The position numbers and the translations under genes were made by a program. This document shows positions 1 to 9,625 of a stretch of 64,000 nt of DNA, piece after piece (within the stretch, counting starts at the first letter, position 1; each line of letters opens with the position of its first letter). Source of the DNA: Phytopythium helicoides (Eukaryota; Oomycota; Peronosporomycetes; Pythiales; Pythiaceae); assembly GCA_024867545.1 (NCBI GenBank), contig JANFNE010000014.1:62001-126000 (forward strand), read 5' to 3'. The notes under the pieces were generated by a model, which worked only from the letters and a program-made list of their open reading frames with translations, made no database searches and had not been told where the DNA came from.

Positions 1-1
1 C

Positions 2-590
2 ATCACCACCCTTTATGCAGCATTCGGCATTTGCGGTTACTTGGCATTTGGCGACGCGACCGAAGACGTTATTACGCTGAACTTCGAAGGGTCCGGGAGC
101 ATGGCAATGGCTGTGAAGCTGTGCTTGTGCGTTGGACTTTTCTTCACCTATCCAGTGATGCTGTTTCCCGTATTTGAAGTGCTTCAGTCCTTGATCGGAC
201 AAGGCAACAGCAATCAAAACACTTCAGATCAATCTGGTCTGAGTGCAACAAAGTCAGCGCTGCTCCGTGCGGGCGTTGTGTTGCTGACTGGTGTCCTTGC
301 CGCTGGTATCCCAAGTAAGTTTCTTCAGTGGTCTGCTCCTTTCTTGAGACTCTAAACTCATGTTGTTTAATTTGCTCGCAGGCTTTGGCGGCTTTATCTC
401 GTTTATCGGATCGACTTGCTGCTCACTGCTGGCGTTCATCCTGCCAGCGTTGTTCTACCTCGAGTTGTTCCAGGACGAGCCTCCAACGTTCCGCTTTCGG
501 GTGCAAAAGCTGTTCCTGTATGGGATGATCCTCATCGGCTTTGCTGCTCTCGTTCTGGGAGTCTACGAAGCAGTTAGCGGATTGTTCTGA
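2..590 (+). CDS. AAAP-family amino-acid transporter, 3' part (left-truncated by window)
   Basis: C-terminal part of an amino-acid/auxin permease-type (AAAP, SLC36/38-like) secondary transporter, expected in the plasma or vacuolar membrane. Two exons are visible: 2-314 and 382-590, joined by an intron with GTAAGT donor at 315-320 and an AG acceptor at 380-381; the junction restores an in-frame serine. The protein ends with hydrophobic segments such as TLYAAFGICGYLAFG, CVGLFFTYPVMLFPVFEVLQ and FISFIGSTCCSLLAFILP, the last being the hallmark next-to-last helix of the family. The same motifs occur in order in the complete gene at 4095-5764, including the intron at the equivalent codon, so the two are paralogs. 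The start lies outside the window. Substrate cannot be told from sequence. Confidence 0.85.
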
Positions 591-775
591 GCTTCCCCCT
601 TGGCGTGTGTTAGACAAACGAGATACATCGATGTGCGTTAGAATGACAAGACGAATACATGTTGTGCGAGAATCTCCACGGCCTGTGTCATAGCGTTGCA
701 CGTTACCCACAAGCATTGGTCAAACGAGTCTAGTCACAGCATTCCATCTAACAAGAATTACAAGCATTACACCAA

Positions 776-1467
776 TCACGACTTCTTGGCCTTCCCAGCT
801 TCTGACTGCTTCTTCAGCAGCAAGCTATCCATGATGCTCGCCGACACATAGTCGGCTCCTCCCTCCAAACTCTCAATACGGGTCGTGTACTTGCCCTGTC
901 TGGCGAGCTTGAGCTCCGCGATAGCCAAGGCCGCAGCTTCCGTCCGCTCTCCTCCATCATCTGCAAAGCAACAAGCAACCAGCACTATGAGCGCCACCTC
1001 CACCAAAAGTAGCAACCACCACCAAATCTCCCACCTTCCAGCCCCTCGTACTCGGACGCTAGCGAGACGCTCGAGCGCGCTCCAGCCGGCAGCGGCGTCG
1101 CCTTGGGCACTTGAGTGGCATCAACAGCTTGGAAAGACGGAGACGCCGCGCTGGCGGCCGCCACGAGCCCAGTCTTGACCTCCTCAACGGCGCCAGAGGG
1201 TTGCATGGGGCGCTGCATGCTGCCGACGGTCGTGAGCTCGGAGCGGATCTCGTTGAGCTCCTCAATCCCGCGCTGGAACTCGCGCTGCAGCTTGACCAGG
1301 TCCGAGTCCTTGGTGGCGTCGAAGAACTCCTTCTTTGCGCGGATGATGGCGCCCACCGACCGCCCCACGTACGTCCCGCCAAAGTGCGCGAGCTTGGGCA
1401 GCTCCTTGCGCCCCAGCAGATACCCAGCGGCCGTCACCGTCACCAGGATCTCCCCCCAGCTCACCAT
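776..1467 (-). CDS. TatB/TatA-like (Hcf106/mttA-type) small membrane protein
   Basis: Predicted 205-residue protein in two exons, 1467-1035 and 960-776, with GTGGGA donor at 1034 and TTTGCAG acceptor ending at 961; splicing keeps frame and removes a stop-prone tail. The N-terminus MVSWGEILVTVTAAGYLLG is a short membrane helix carrying an early acidic residue, followed by the RKELPKLA hinge, a long amphipathic helix and a charged stretch (LVKLQREFQRGIEELNEIRS). This is the layout of bacterial TatB, which partners TatC in twin-arginine protein export. Known background: oomycete mitochondrial genomes encode a TatC homologue (ymf16). I infer that this nuclear gene could supply the missing partner. 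The start at 1467 was chosen because the helix begins there; the frame stays open upstream to 1692 inside the divergent gene. The Ala/Ser-rich C-terminus is probably disordered. Alternative: an unrelated single-pass mitochondrial protein. Confidence 0.6.
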
Positions 1468-1578
1468 GTTGCCCTCCTCGACGTCCTTTCTCGGCAATAT
1501 ATGGCGGGAACTATGGGGTACTCGAACGTAACCTTTCCTCACTGCATCCAGTAAAAGCAGCGAGCGAGTGGCTCCAAG
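1468..1578. promoter_or_regulatory. Short divergent promoter between TatB-like gene and GFM2
   Basis: Only 111 bases separate the two predicted start codons, which point away from each other, so the two genes must share a bidirectional promoter or overlap in their 5' untranslated parts. Both products are predicted to act in mitochondria, which makes co-regulation plausible. No individual factor site is claimed. Confidence 0.45.
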
Positions 1579-3990
1579 ATGGCGGCGCGCATGCTGCGCT
1601 TCCGGCGGCCGCTGCGCGCGCCATGGACGCTGCTGGGGCCCGCGCGACGCCCAGCGCTGTGTGCGCCGTCTCAAGTTGCCCCCTGTGCCCAATTTTCAGC
1701 TGCGGCGAGCCAGGGCGTCGAGCTGGAGCGCATCCGCAACATTGGCATCCTGGCGCACATTGACGCCGGGAAGACGACGACGACCGAGCGCATGCTGTTC
1801 TACTCCGGCGCCATCACGCGCATGGGCGAGGTGCACGACGGAGACGCCACCATGGACTTCATGCCGCAGGAGCGCGAGCGCGGCATCACGATCGGCGCGG
1901 CGGCCATCAGCTTCCCATGGAGAGACCACCACGTGAACCTCATCGACACGCCAGGCCACGTCGACTTCACGGTCGAGGTCGAGCGCGCCGTGCGGGTGCT
2001 TGACGGAGCGGTGGCTGTGCTGGACGGCGTGGCTGGCGTCGAGGCGCAGACCGAAACGGTGTGGGAGCAGGCCGATCGCTACCGCGTGCCTCGCATCGCG
2101 TTCGTCAACAAGCTGGACCGCGAGGGTGCGAGCTTCGAGCGGTCGTGCGAGTCCATCGAGGCGAGGTTCCATGTGCAGACGCTGAGGATTCAGGTGCCAG
2201 TGGGTGAAGAAGCGGACTTTGATGGCGTGCTGGACGTTGTGAACATGAAGCTCGTGCGGTGGATGGACAAGGAGGGCAAGGACGTGCAGCACCTGCCCAT
2301 CTTGCCTGGCAGCAGCAACAGCAAGATGGGAGAGCTGTATGAGATCGCGTCCAAGGCGCGACAGGAACTTATTGAGCGCGCGTCCAACTTTGATGACGAG
2401 CTGGGCGAGCTGTTCCTCATGGAGGAGCCTGTCGACGACGAGACGCTGAAGGCTGCACTGCGCCGCATCACGATCAAGCACAGCCGTGAGGCAGTGGTGA
2501 CTCTGTGCGGTAGTGCACTTAAGAACAAGGGTGTGCAGCCACTTCTGGATGCTGTCGTCGACTATCTGCCATCACCGCTGGATCTGTCGCCATTCGAAGC
2601 GCATCTTGTCAAGACGAGCAAGAAGTCTGGCACTCAAGATGCTACGCATACAGTGGTGCGGCGCAATGCGTCACCAGATGAGCCACTGGTGGCACTTGCG
2701 TTCAAGGTCAAGCACGACCGTCAGCGTGGGCTTGTCGTGTTTTTCCGTGTATACTCAGGAGTGCTGCACGCCAAGTCTCAGCTATTCAACACTAGCCGCC
2801 AGCAGAAGGAGCGCATTACTCGTCTTATGCTAGTGGCAGCCGATGACTCGGATGAGGTCGCTGAGATTTCGGCGGGCAACATTGGTGCAGCAGTTGGACT
2901 CAAGAACACGTTTACGGGCGATACAATTATTGCTTCGAAGGATCACCACGCGAACGAGTATATCCTTTTACCGGGTGTGCAAGTACCAAAGCCAGTATTC
3001 ACATGTTCTATTGAGTCCGAGTCGTCGGCTAAGCAGAAGGATCTGGACGACGCGTTGTTCCATCTTCAGCGCGAGGATCCTAGCTTCGTCGTGACTGTGG
3101 ACGAGGAGACAGGCCAGACGTTGATGTCAGGTATGGGCGAGCTCCACCTCGACATTATCAAGGAGAGGCTTCGAACTGAGTACAAACTCGATCCTATGAT
3201 TGGAGCTATGCGGGTTGCATACCTTGAAAGTGCCTCGATGAACGTCTGTGAGCCTTACACGCACGACATGATGCTCGGTACGGATCGTCAGTTTGCCAAG
3301 CTCACGCTGAACTTGGAGCCTCTCTTGGACCAAGAAGGTGTCAAAGTACTGAATGCCGATGAGGACGATGGTGAATTCGCCATCAACAACATCATTGAGT
3401 GGAAGAATCTTGGAGCAAAGAAGATGCCCCATGCTTTTTCACTCGCAATTGAAGAAGGACTGCGCTCTGCAATGAGTCGAGGTGTCCTCACGCCAAATCG
3501 CGTAGCGTACGTGAAAATCACGGTTGACGAGAACGACTGCGAATGGGACACCGATTCAAACGCTAACGCATTCCGCGTGGCAGCAGCGCTTGCATTCAAG
3601 CAAGCGCTTCGCGAGGCGTCGCCAATTGTGCTCGAGCCGATGATGAAGCTTGAAGTGCGTGCACCCGATCGCTGTGTTGGTGATGTGCTGTCGGACTTGA
3701 CTTCCCAGCGTCGAGCTCATATTCAAGAGGTTGGTGCTGCCCTCAACGGATCGGGGGATGGTGATGACGTGCAAGTTGCACGTGCTGGTCGCTCGGTTGT
3801 TCACGCACACGTACCTCTGGTTCACATGGTGGGCTACGCGACACTGCTACGCTCCAAGACGCAGGGTGAGGGTTCGTTTGGCATGCAGTTCCTCAAGTAC
3901 CTTGAGGTAGACGCGGCAACTCGCGACCGTTTGGTTGTACGCACAAGTCCACCGGCATTCGCTGCACCTCCTTCTGGTGGCGACAAGTAG
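1579..3990 (+). CDS. GFM2: Mitochondrial elongation factor G2 / ribosome-releasing factor 2
   Basis: An 803-residue translational GTPase, single exon. The first ~45 residues are Arg/Ala-rich and free of acidic residues, as expected for a mitochondrial targeting peptide. The G domain shows G1 AHIDAGKT (about 59-66), the switch region QERERGIT (97-104), G3 DTPGH (123-127) and G4 NKLD (177-180). Domain II, III, IV and V signatures follow, including MGELHLDI near residue 520. The wording around switch II (VNLIDTPGHVDFTVEVER, then GVAGVEAQTETVWEQADRY) is closer to GFM2/MEF2, which splits ribosomes with the recycling factor, than to GFM1, which drives translocation. Length fits the family. It stands head-to-head with the TatB-like gene and converges on the AAAP transporter, 104 bases away. 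Confidence 0.9.
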   Translation: MAARMLRFRRPLRAPWTLLGPARRPALCAPSQVAPCAQFSAAASQGVELERIRNIGILAHIDAGKTTTTERMLFYSGAITRMGEVHDGDATMDFMPQERERGITIGAAAISFPWRDHHVNLIDTPGHVDFTVEVERAVRVLDGAVAVLDGVAGVEAQTETVWEQADRYRVPRIAFVNKLDREGASFERSCESIEARFHVQTLRIQVPVGEEADFDGVLDVVNMKLVRWMDKEGKDVQHLPILPGSSNSKMGELYEIASKARQELIERASNFDDELGELFLMEEPVDDETLKAALRRITIKHSREAVVTLCGSALKNKGVQPLLDAVVDYLPSPLDLSPFEAHLVKTSKKSGTQDATHTVVRRNASPDEPLVALAFKVKHDRQRGLVVFFRVYSGVLHAKSQLFNTSRQQKERITRLMLVAADDSDEVAEISAGNIGAAVGLKNTFTGDTIIASKDHHANEYILLPGVQVPKPVFTCSIESESSAKQKDLDDALFHLQREDPSFVVTVDEETGQTLMSGMGELHLDIIKERLRTEYKLDPMIGAMRVAYLESASMNVCEPYTHDMMLGTDRQFAKLTLNLEPLLDQEGVKVLNADEDDGEFAINNIIEWKNLGAKKMPHAFSLAIEEGLRSAMSRGVLTPNRVAYVKITVDENDCEWDTDSNANAFRVAAALAFKQALREASPIVLEPMMKLEVRAPDRCVGDVLSDLTSQRRAHIQEVGAALNGSGDGDDVQVARAGRSVVHAHVPLVHMVGYATLLRSKTQGEGSFGMQFLKYLEVDAATRDRLVVRTSPPAFAAPPSGGDK

Positions 3991-4094
3991 AGGACAGAGA
4001 TTCAGATGATAGAATGAAGATGCATGCGCAACTGGCGCAGATAGACCTGAGTTACATGATTTGATTGTGATATTTCTTGCTCACGACGAGCAAA

Positions 4095-5764
4095 TTAGAC
4101 CAAATCCTTGGCAGCATTCCCCACCCCGGCGATGAGGGCAAGGATACCAAATAGCATGACCCCGTGAAGGAATCGACGCCGAGATGCTGTTAGAGGTTGA
4201 GGCGGAGAAGGAGAGAGGGGTACCTGCTTGCTCAATGTCGAGGCCGCTTCCGATGACAATCGAAGATAAAACACAACCGGAAGAACAAACCCGAGAAGTG
4301 AGCAACATGTCGATCCGACAAACGAGATGAACGGCGCAAAGTCTGGGCAAAACCATGGCATCCTGTGTCAGTGAACTTCGCTAACTTGGATGTGTTAAGT
4401 TGATCAAGCAGTAACTCACTTGGAATGGCTGCAGCGATGATTGCCGTCACACCAACAACTGATGCCCGAAATAATGATATCCGAAGCTACAACAATGTGA
4501 GTGTAAGAAGGCTTATGGCATGGCATCGAGCTTGCGCCTACCTCATTTCCCCAGCGACCATGTTCGATCGCTGGATCTCCTGCAATCTTGCTCTGAACGG
4601 CGTCAAAAACTGGAAAGAGCATGATAGGATACCCGAAAAAGACGGACGCGCAAAACAAAATGTCGACTGCTGATGCGAGCGGTGTGAGGCCTCGGAGATT
4701 CAAGAGCAGAACGTCTTGCGTCGTTGCTCCGAAAGCCAGATATCCGCAAATACCGAAGCTCGCATAGATGAACCCAACAAGCACCACGACTGATGTTAGG
4801 ATTGTGCCGAAGTGGCTCTTGTGGCGCATTGAATTCTCCAACGGCAGCACCATTCCGATTCCGGAGAAGCAATAGGTCGCCACACCGAAGAAGAACGGTG
4901 CGTATGCAAAAGATCCAACCCAATTGAGGTCGAGCAGTGATTGCTGCGAATCAATGCTCGCATCACCATGAGCAGCAGTCGAAATAAGTGTCATATCGGT
5001 AATGTACACGACCGTTAGCCCGCACAGATTCATTGCGGACGCTGCCATCGCGACGTACGCAAGCTGGTTCACGTGCTTGATCATCGCGAAGCCAACTAGG
5101 AATGGCGTACAGAACGCGATCACAGCCTCGCGGGACAAGCCGAAGTACGAGTGCACATTGGCAGCAATGAAGATTAGGACTGCACCACAAGCAGTTGCAA
5201 GTCAGCGTGGAAACGCACTGGCCGAATATGCACATCTGACGTACATCCAACGCCAAAGCCTGCTTGCGCGAGGACAAGCGCGACTTCGACCAGACGCTGC
5301 CCCGACGGCCCGAGTGCATGGTGCCCAATGTCCCCGTAGGTGGCGACATTAATCCCACGTCGATGCAATAAATACTTGCAGTCGACAAGCAGTAGCATGC
5401 AATAGCCGCTCAATGCACCAACTGCGAGCAGCAGCACGAGTCCAAGCTGCATTTCACCCGTCAGCACCTGATGTTACCCATGAAAAATCGAAATTTCTCA
5501 CCGCAATTCCAGTTTTCATGAATGCGCTCGAGAAACCCAGTACGCCAGTTCCTAGGAACGCCACGACCGCGTTCACGAACGTCTTGGCATCTCTGCATCA
5601 AGAAACTCAGCCCAATGCCAGCCACGCACCCACCGGACAATCACTCACGACGCCAAAGCTGCTTCCTTGTCATTCCAACGCCCGTCATAAGACCCAGCAG
5701 CTCCATCGACTGGCGAAAGCGCAGTCGGCAGCAGAGCCGAGTGCTCGGAGCTCGTGCGGCCCAT
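4095..5764 (-). CDS. AAAP-family amino-acid transporter, six exons
   Basis: Complete transporter of 460 residues. Exons on the minus strand: 5764-5649, 5592-5502, 5467-5245, 5179-4542, 4486-4420 and 4342-4095, with donors GTGAGT, GTGAGA, GTACGT, GTAGGC and GTGAGT; all phases agree and the total is 1383 nt. The N-terminus holds the family motif FVNAVVAFLGTGVLGFSSAF, followed by about ten hydrophobic helices ending in FISFVGSTCCSLLGFVLP and a short lysine-containing tail. Function is inferred to be proton- or sodium-coupled amino-acid movement; the substrate is unknown. The last exon carries an extra Ser/Pro-rich insert before the final helix; removing it as an intron would need a 37-nt intron and breaks frame, so it is kept. 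Paralog of the gene at the left edge, in opposite orientation. Confidence 0.88.
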
Positions 5765-5960
5765 GGCGAGAACGGAGGGGGAAGGAGCAGCGGCTGAGGA
5801 TGGGAGAACTGACCGTCGTGCGTGTTTCTCAACGTTCCGTGCGTGTTTTGACCAGCAGGACTGAGGTCATTATACGACTACATAATTCTATAGTCATTCT
5901 TACGAGTACACATTTGACTAGTCGTAATGCCTGACGGTTTCAAGTTGAAGTGAATTTTGA

Positions 5961-8486
5961 TCAGCAATTACCAGCAAGAAGACACTTCTCGTCCCAACGC
6001 TTCTTGTAGTACCCGTCCAACCAACGACCTCGGTCGCTCAGCTTCCGCCACTTACGCTTCTCGCTGTCGCTCAATGCAGGAAACAGATCGTGCTTCAAAT
6101 CGTGATCCGTCTCAGCATTGTGAAGAGCCATCGCAGTCGACGACGCGTCAAATTCGAGACGCTCGTTGCCACGCACAACAGACAACTTGCGAGACGGATT
6201 GTTACTGTATACCACGCGCTCTCGTTGTTTCTTGGTGATTGGTGCACGTTTCAAAGATCGACCGACACCGTCCTGCTCGAACCCGCCCTCAGGAACACCG
6301 ACAATATCCGCCAACGTATTCAGGAAGTCGTACTGCTCAGCAACATCAGTCACCATCATGCCAGCGTATTTACCGAGTCGTCCCTCGGCGATCAAAGTCG
6401 CTGCGACTCGTGTCGCTGACACCTCGCGCGACTCAGGAACATCCAGACCGTGCTCAGGTCCCTGACCATGATCACCCATGATCAAAACGATCGTATCGTT
6501 CAGCACACCCTTCTCCTCCATATCGTCCAAGAACTTGCCGATCGCCATATCCGTGAAGTATCGCATCTCGAGATAGTTTTTGATATCGGCAGCGTACTCT
6601 TCGCCTTCGTACAGAGCAGAGAAGTCTGGTTTAGTCGCCTTGTCGTACCATTCAGGTCGATCCTGGAATGGTGTGTGACTGGATATGGTGTAGTGGTTGA
6701 TGAAGAGTGGTCGCTTAGGTTCACCCTTCGCCACACGCTCTCGTTGAGCTACAGTCTCGTTCGCAAGTATACTGCCAAGCACTTCCATCGCAATATCATC
6801 ATGAACACCCCAGAGACTCATTGCACGAGCCTTGCCTCCTTGACTCACAAGAAGCCAATCATTCGGAGAAATACCCAAGTCTCGCTCCGCCAACTTGCGA
6901 AAATCGTCATTGCCAAGCACTTCGTCAAATCCGTGCACACCGAAGAAAGAGTCCCAACCATCATAATTCAAAATACATCCCGTCGTGAACTTCGTCGAGT
7001 ACCCCTTCGAAGTGAACAACTGAGGCATTCCAGCGAGCTTCACATCCTTACGACCACCAGTCGTCCCAGAATCACTCACACTGTCGTACGGCACCTGACC
7101 AAACAGAATACTCTCCACAGACCGACTCGTGCGCCAACTCGACCAGAAGTTGTGGAACGCCACACCACGTTTCGCCCACCGATCGAAGTTCGGCGTCACC
7201 GTGATGTTCTGGTCTTTCAGCAAGTACGTGTTGTTGGCGACGAGGTACTGGGAGTCGTGGTATCGGAACGACTCGACCACGAGCACGAGCACGTTCGGTG
7301 GGTCGTCGTTGTCAACACTGACGTTGAAGGCTAGGTCTCCCTTGAATCCGAGAGTGGTTCTGTATAGGGAGTCATTGCTGACGAGTTTGAAGATTTCCGA
7401 GTCCGTGTCAATATATAAGTTGGCGGCGGCGATGGATCCGTCGACGAGGTTTGGCATGAAGCTGGCGCCTGTGAATTGTCCGTAGAGTTCGTTGAGGGTT
7501 GTGTTGAGTGCGGAGTTGGCAATAATCGGGGCGATGGAGTGTGTGACGATCTCCAGTACGATGATTGGGAAGATGATGAGGCAGAGCACTGCGAACAATG
7601 TGGTGGTGACAAACAAATACCTCCAACAAGTATGCTCAAGCTGAGTAGTCTCGATAGGTTTCAATTTCTGGGTGCTTGTAGAGCGTTGGCTGGAATCAAT
7701 AGTTACTGGATGCACCGCATCTTTGCCTGAAGGTCTGAGCCAAAGTTGTTCGTTTTCGATCTCTAGTACCAGAGTAGGCTGTATGATAGCATCCTTTTCG
7801 TTCCCCGTGCCGCCGTTGTCACTCTTTTTGGTCGTGGGGTAGTGATGGGTGACGCATTTTCTACACTCGAAGCCGGAAAATGGATTCCAAGCATACAAAT
7901 CCAACCAACATGCTCCAACAAGCGCGAATATCACCCCAGGAAAAAGAATCATAGCAATCGCGACATACCCTTCACGCAACTCATCAGATGATATGGTCTC
8001 CGACGTTGCATTGTCCTTCTCCTTGATCGCCATCGTGATCAGACTGAACGTGAAGCGGAACTGGCGCAGTCGCATGACCAAAATATCGGCCACAAACGGT
8101 GCGGCGAACACGATGAAGACGAACAAGTACCACACGAACCGCAGTGGCTTGACGAGGATGGTTAGTCCGCACTTGGGAAGAGAGAAAACGCGCAGCACGA
8201 CGTCTCCGACCCATAAAAAGAAGACGAAGTAGAGCGCGCAAACAAAGTCTTCGACCGCACCGACCACCAGGATCGCCGCCTTGACGCTGTTGGAGTGCAC
8301 ATCGTGATCATCGCCGTAAAGATTCACGAGTCCGTTGATCGCGCAGCAGCGGCCGACAAAGTAGAACAATTGTATGGTCAGGATGGCAATCGCCCAGTGC
8401 GTCCACGGTCTTGTGGCTAGTTTTGTAGAGATGGAATCGTGTGTTGTTTCGAGCGGCGCGCTCGTTATTTGCTCGTTGCAGGACAT
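5961..8486 (-). CDS. Sulfatase/LTA-synthase-like membrane enzyme, copy A
   Basis: An intronless 841-residue protein of the alkaline-phosphatase superfamily, sulfatase branch, with the architecture of bacterial lipoteichoic acid synthase: five N-terminal membrane helices (about 31-48, 68-95, 113-138, 172-196, 292-315) and a large ectodomain. Catalytic-type residues are visible: Glu405 in VVESF, candidate nucleophile Thr453 in WRTSRSVES, His604 in SSHTPF and Asp672-His673 in MGDHG. Many N-X-S/T sites lie in the ectodomain. The reaction is unknown; phospho- or sulfo-ester transfer or hydrolysis outside the cytosol is the family expectation. The cytoplasmic loop between helices 4 and 5 (about 203-290) is unlike that of copy B, although the first 200 residues differ from B at only a handful of positions. 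Its last ~600 bases are the same as those of P1. Confidence 0.88.
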   Translation of the reverse strand: MSCNEQITSAPLETTHDSISTKLATRPWTHWAIAILTIQLFYFVGRCCAINGLVNLYGDDHDVHSNSVKAAILVVGAVEDFVCALYFVFFLWVGDVVLRVFSLPKCGLTILVKPLRFVWYLFVFIVFAAPFVADILVMRLRQFRFTFSLITMAIKEKDNATSETISSDELREGYVAIAMILFPGVIFALVGACWLDLYAWNPFSGFECRKCVTHHYPTTKKSDNGGTGNEKDAIIQPTLVLEIENEQLWLRPSGKDAVHPVTIDSSQRSTSTQKLKPIETTQLEHTCWRYLFVTTTLFAVLCLIIFPIIVLEIVTHSIAPIIANSALNTTLNELYGQFTGASFMPNLVDGSIAAANLYIDTDSEIFKLVSNDSLYRTTLGFKGDLAFNVSVDNDDPPNVLVLVVESFRYHDSQYLVANNTYLLKDQNITVTPNFDRWAKRGVAFHNFWSSWRTSRSVESILFGQVPYDSVSDSGTTGGRKDVKLAGMPQLFTSKGYSTKFTTGCILNYDGWDSFFGVHGFDEVLGNDDFRKLAERDLGISPNDWLLVSQGGKARAMSLWGVHDDIAMEVLGSILANETVAQRERVAKGEPKRPLFINHYTISSHTPFQDRPEWYDKATKPDFSALYEGEEYAADIKNYLEMRYFTDMAIGKFLDDMEEKGVLNDTIVLIMGDHGQGPEHGLDVPESREVSATRVAATLIAEGRLGKYAGMMVTDVAEQYDFLNTLADIVGVPEGGFEQDGVGRSLKRAPITKKQRERVVYSNNPSRKLSVVRGNERLEFDASSTAMALHNAETDHDLKHDLFPALSDSEKRKWRKLSDRGRWLDGYYKKRWDEKCLLAGNC

Positions 8487-9601
8487 CGATGCAGGCTGCC
8501 GCTTAGCAAAACTGTTTGTTGGTGCTTCCGCGCCCCGACGGAGGCGGCTGGAGCCGGGGAGGGGTTTATGATTTGGCGGAGGGGTCGGATCTCATTCGTC
8601 ACAGATTTGAGTGATATGATTTGGCTTGTAGACCCATCTCAGTTTTATTGTACCGAGTGTTTGGAAGGATAGTCGTCGTGTATATTTTATACTTCTAACC
8701 AATCCAATCTCTTACGGCCCAAAGCAATTGCGGCTGGACTCTCATGAAAAGTGAACGCAAACACGTGCGTGACTTCACTGCATGAATGTGAATGTGAGGA
8801 TTGTGACTCTGCACATGTTGATACGAATGTACATGGTCGTTAGGGGAGACGAAGCTCTCGAGAAGTAGATGGGACTCAATGGAATAGAAGCATCCGGCCT
8901 GGAGCATTCAATCGCAGCCCGCAGATCCAGCTTCTTCATGCAACACGTAGCCGTCACCCTGAATAGCGTGGTAGGGCCATTGTTGGTGGAGAACACGGAC
9001 GTAGAGCGTTGGAAATACTATATGCCACTGATCAGCCAATGCAAGAGACGCAGCAGAGCCCGATAACGTGACTCGTTCCATGCAGGCATTCAGCAGCAAA
9101 TACCTGCATCGAGACCGATCTCGGTCAGCTCAGGCTCGTTGTTGGCTTTACCAGTACAATCCTATAATGCGACTAATGTGATGAGCAGAGAATGCCGGTA
9201 CCGGTATCATGGCTGGTTACAACGTACTCTATTGTTTTGCGAAGAGATTGGCTCTCTCGAATGTCCCGACAACCCAGGAGGTGTCGCGGGCGCGAGTTTG
9301 AGCCTGCATCCTTCCCATCTTGCTGCCAGAAGGAAACGTTTCTGCAAACACAAATCGTCAACATAATGATGCACAGATCATGAGACATTGTGGTCTGTTT
9401 GTTCACCCAGTTAGTGATGACCACTACAAATACATAAAGTATGACACGATGCAGCGAGGATTTGAAATTCTAATGGCCCCACAACCGCTTTTGATTCGAC
9501 TTGAAAACAGTCTAGAGTGTAAATCGTGCCAAGTCTAAGTTGTGAAACGCTTTGATTGAGGTATCTAGCCTAATGACTTCGTTGCTAAACGAAATTATAC
9601 A
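8487..9601. other. Intergenic, upstream of copy A
   Basis: No gene is supported. The part next to copy A contains the shared upstream decamer TGGAGCCGGG at 8549-8558 (plus-strand reading) and a nearby CGTCACAGA, the reverse complement of the TCTGTGACG element seen before other copies. The rest has only short unsupported reading frames. Homology between P1 and copy D begins at about 9602. Confidence 0.5.
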
Positions 9602-9625
9602 AACTATAAAAACTATCCATAACAA

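Noticed and set aside
4201..4240. A 37-nt intron in the last exon of the AAAP gene
   Set aside because: GT and AG are present, but the intron would be too short and its removal puts the final helix out of frame.
6090..7334. Long plus-strand open frames opposite the sulfatase copies, up to about 290 codons and repeated opposite each copy
   Set aside because: They are antisense shadows: they recur because the sense gene is duplicated, have no family match, and the sense strand has membrane helices plus catalytic motifs.
9240..9320. tRNA-like GGCTCAAACTC on the minus strand
   Set aside because: No cloverleaf with matching acceptor and anticodon stems could be folded by eye.
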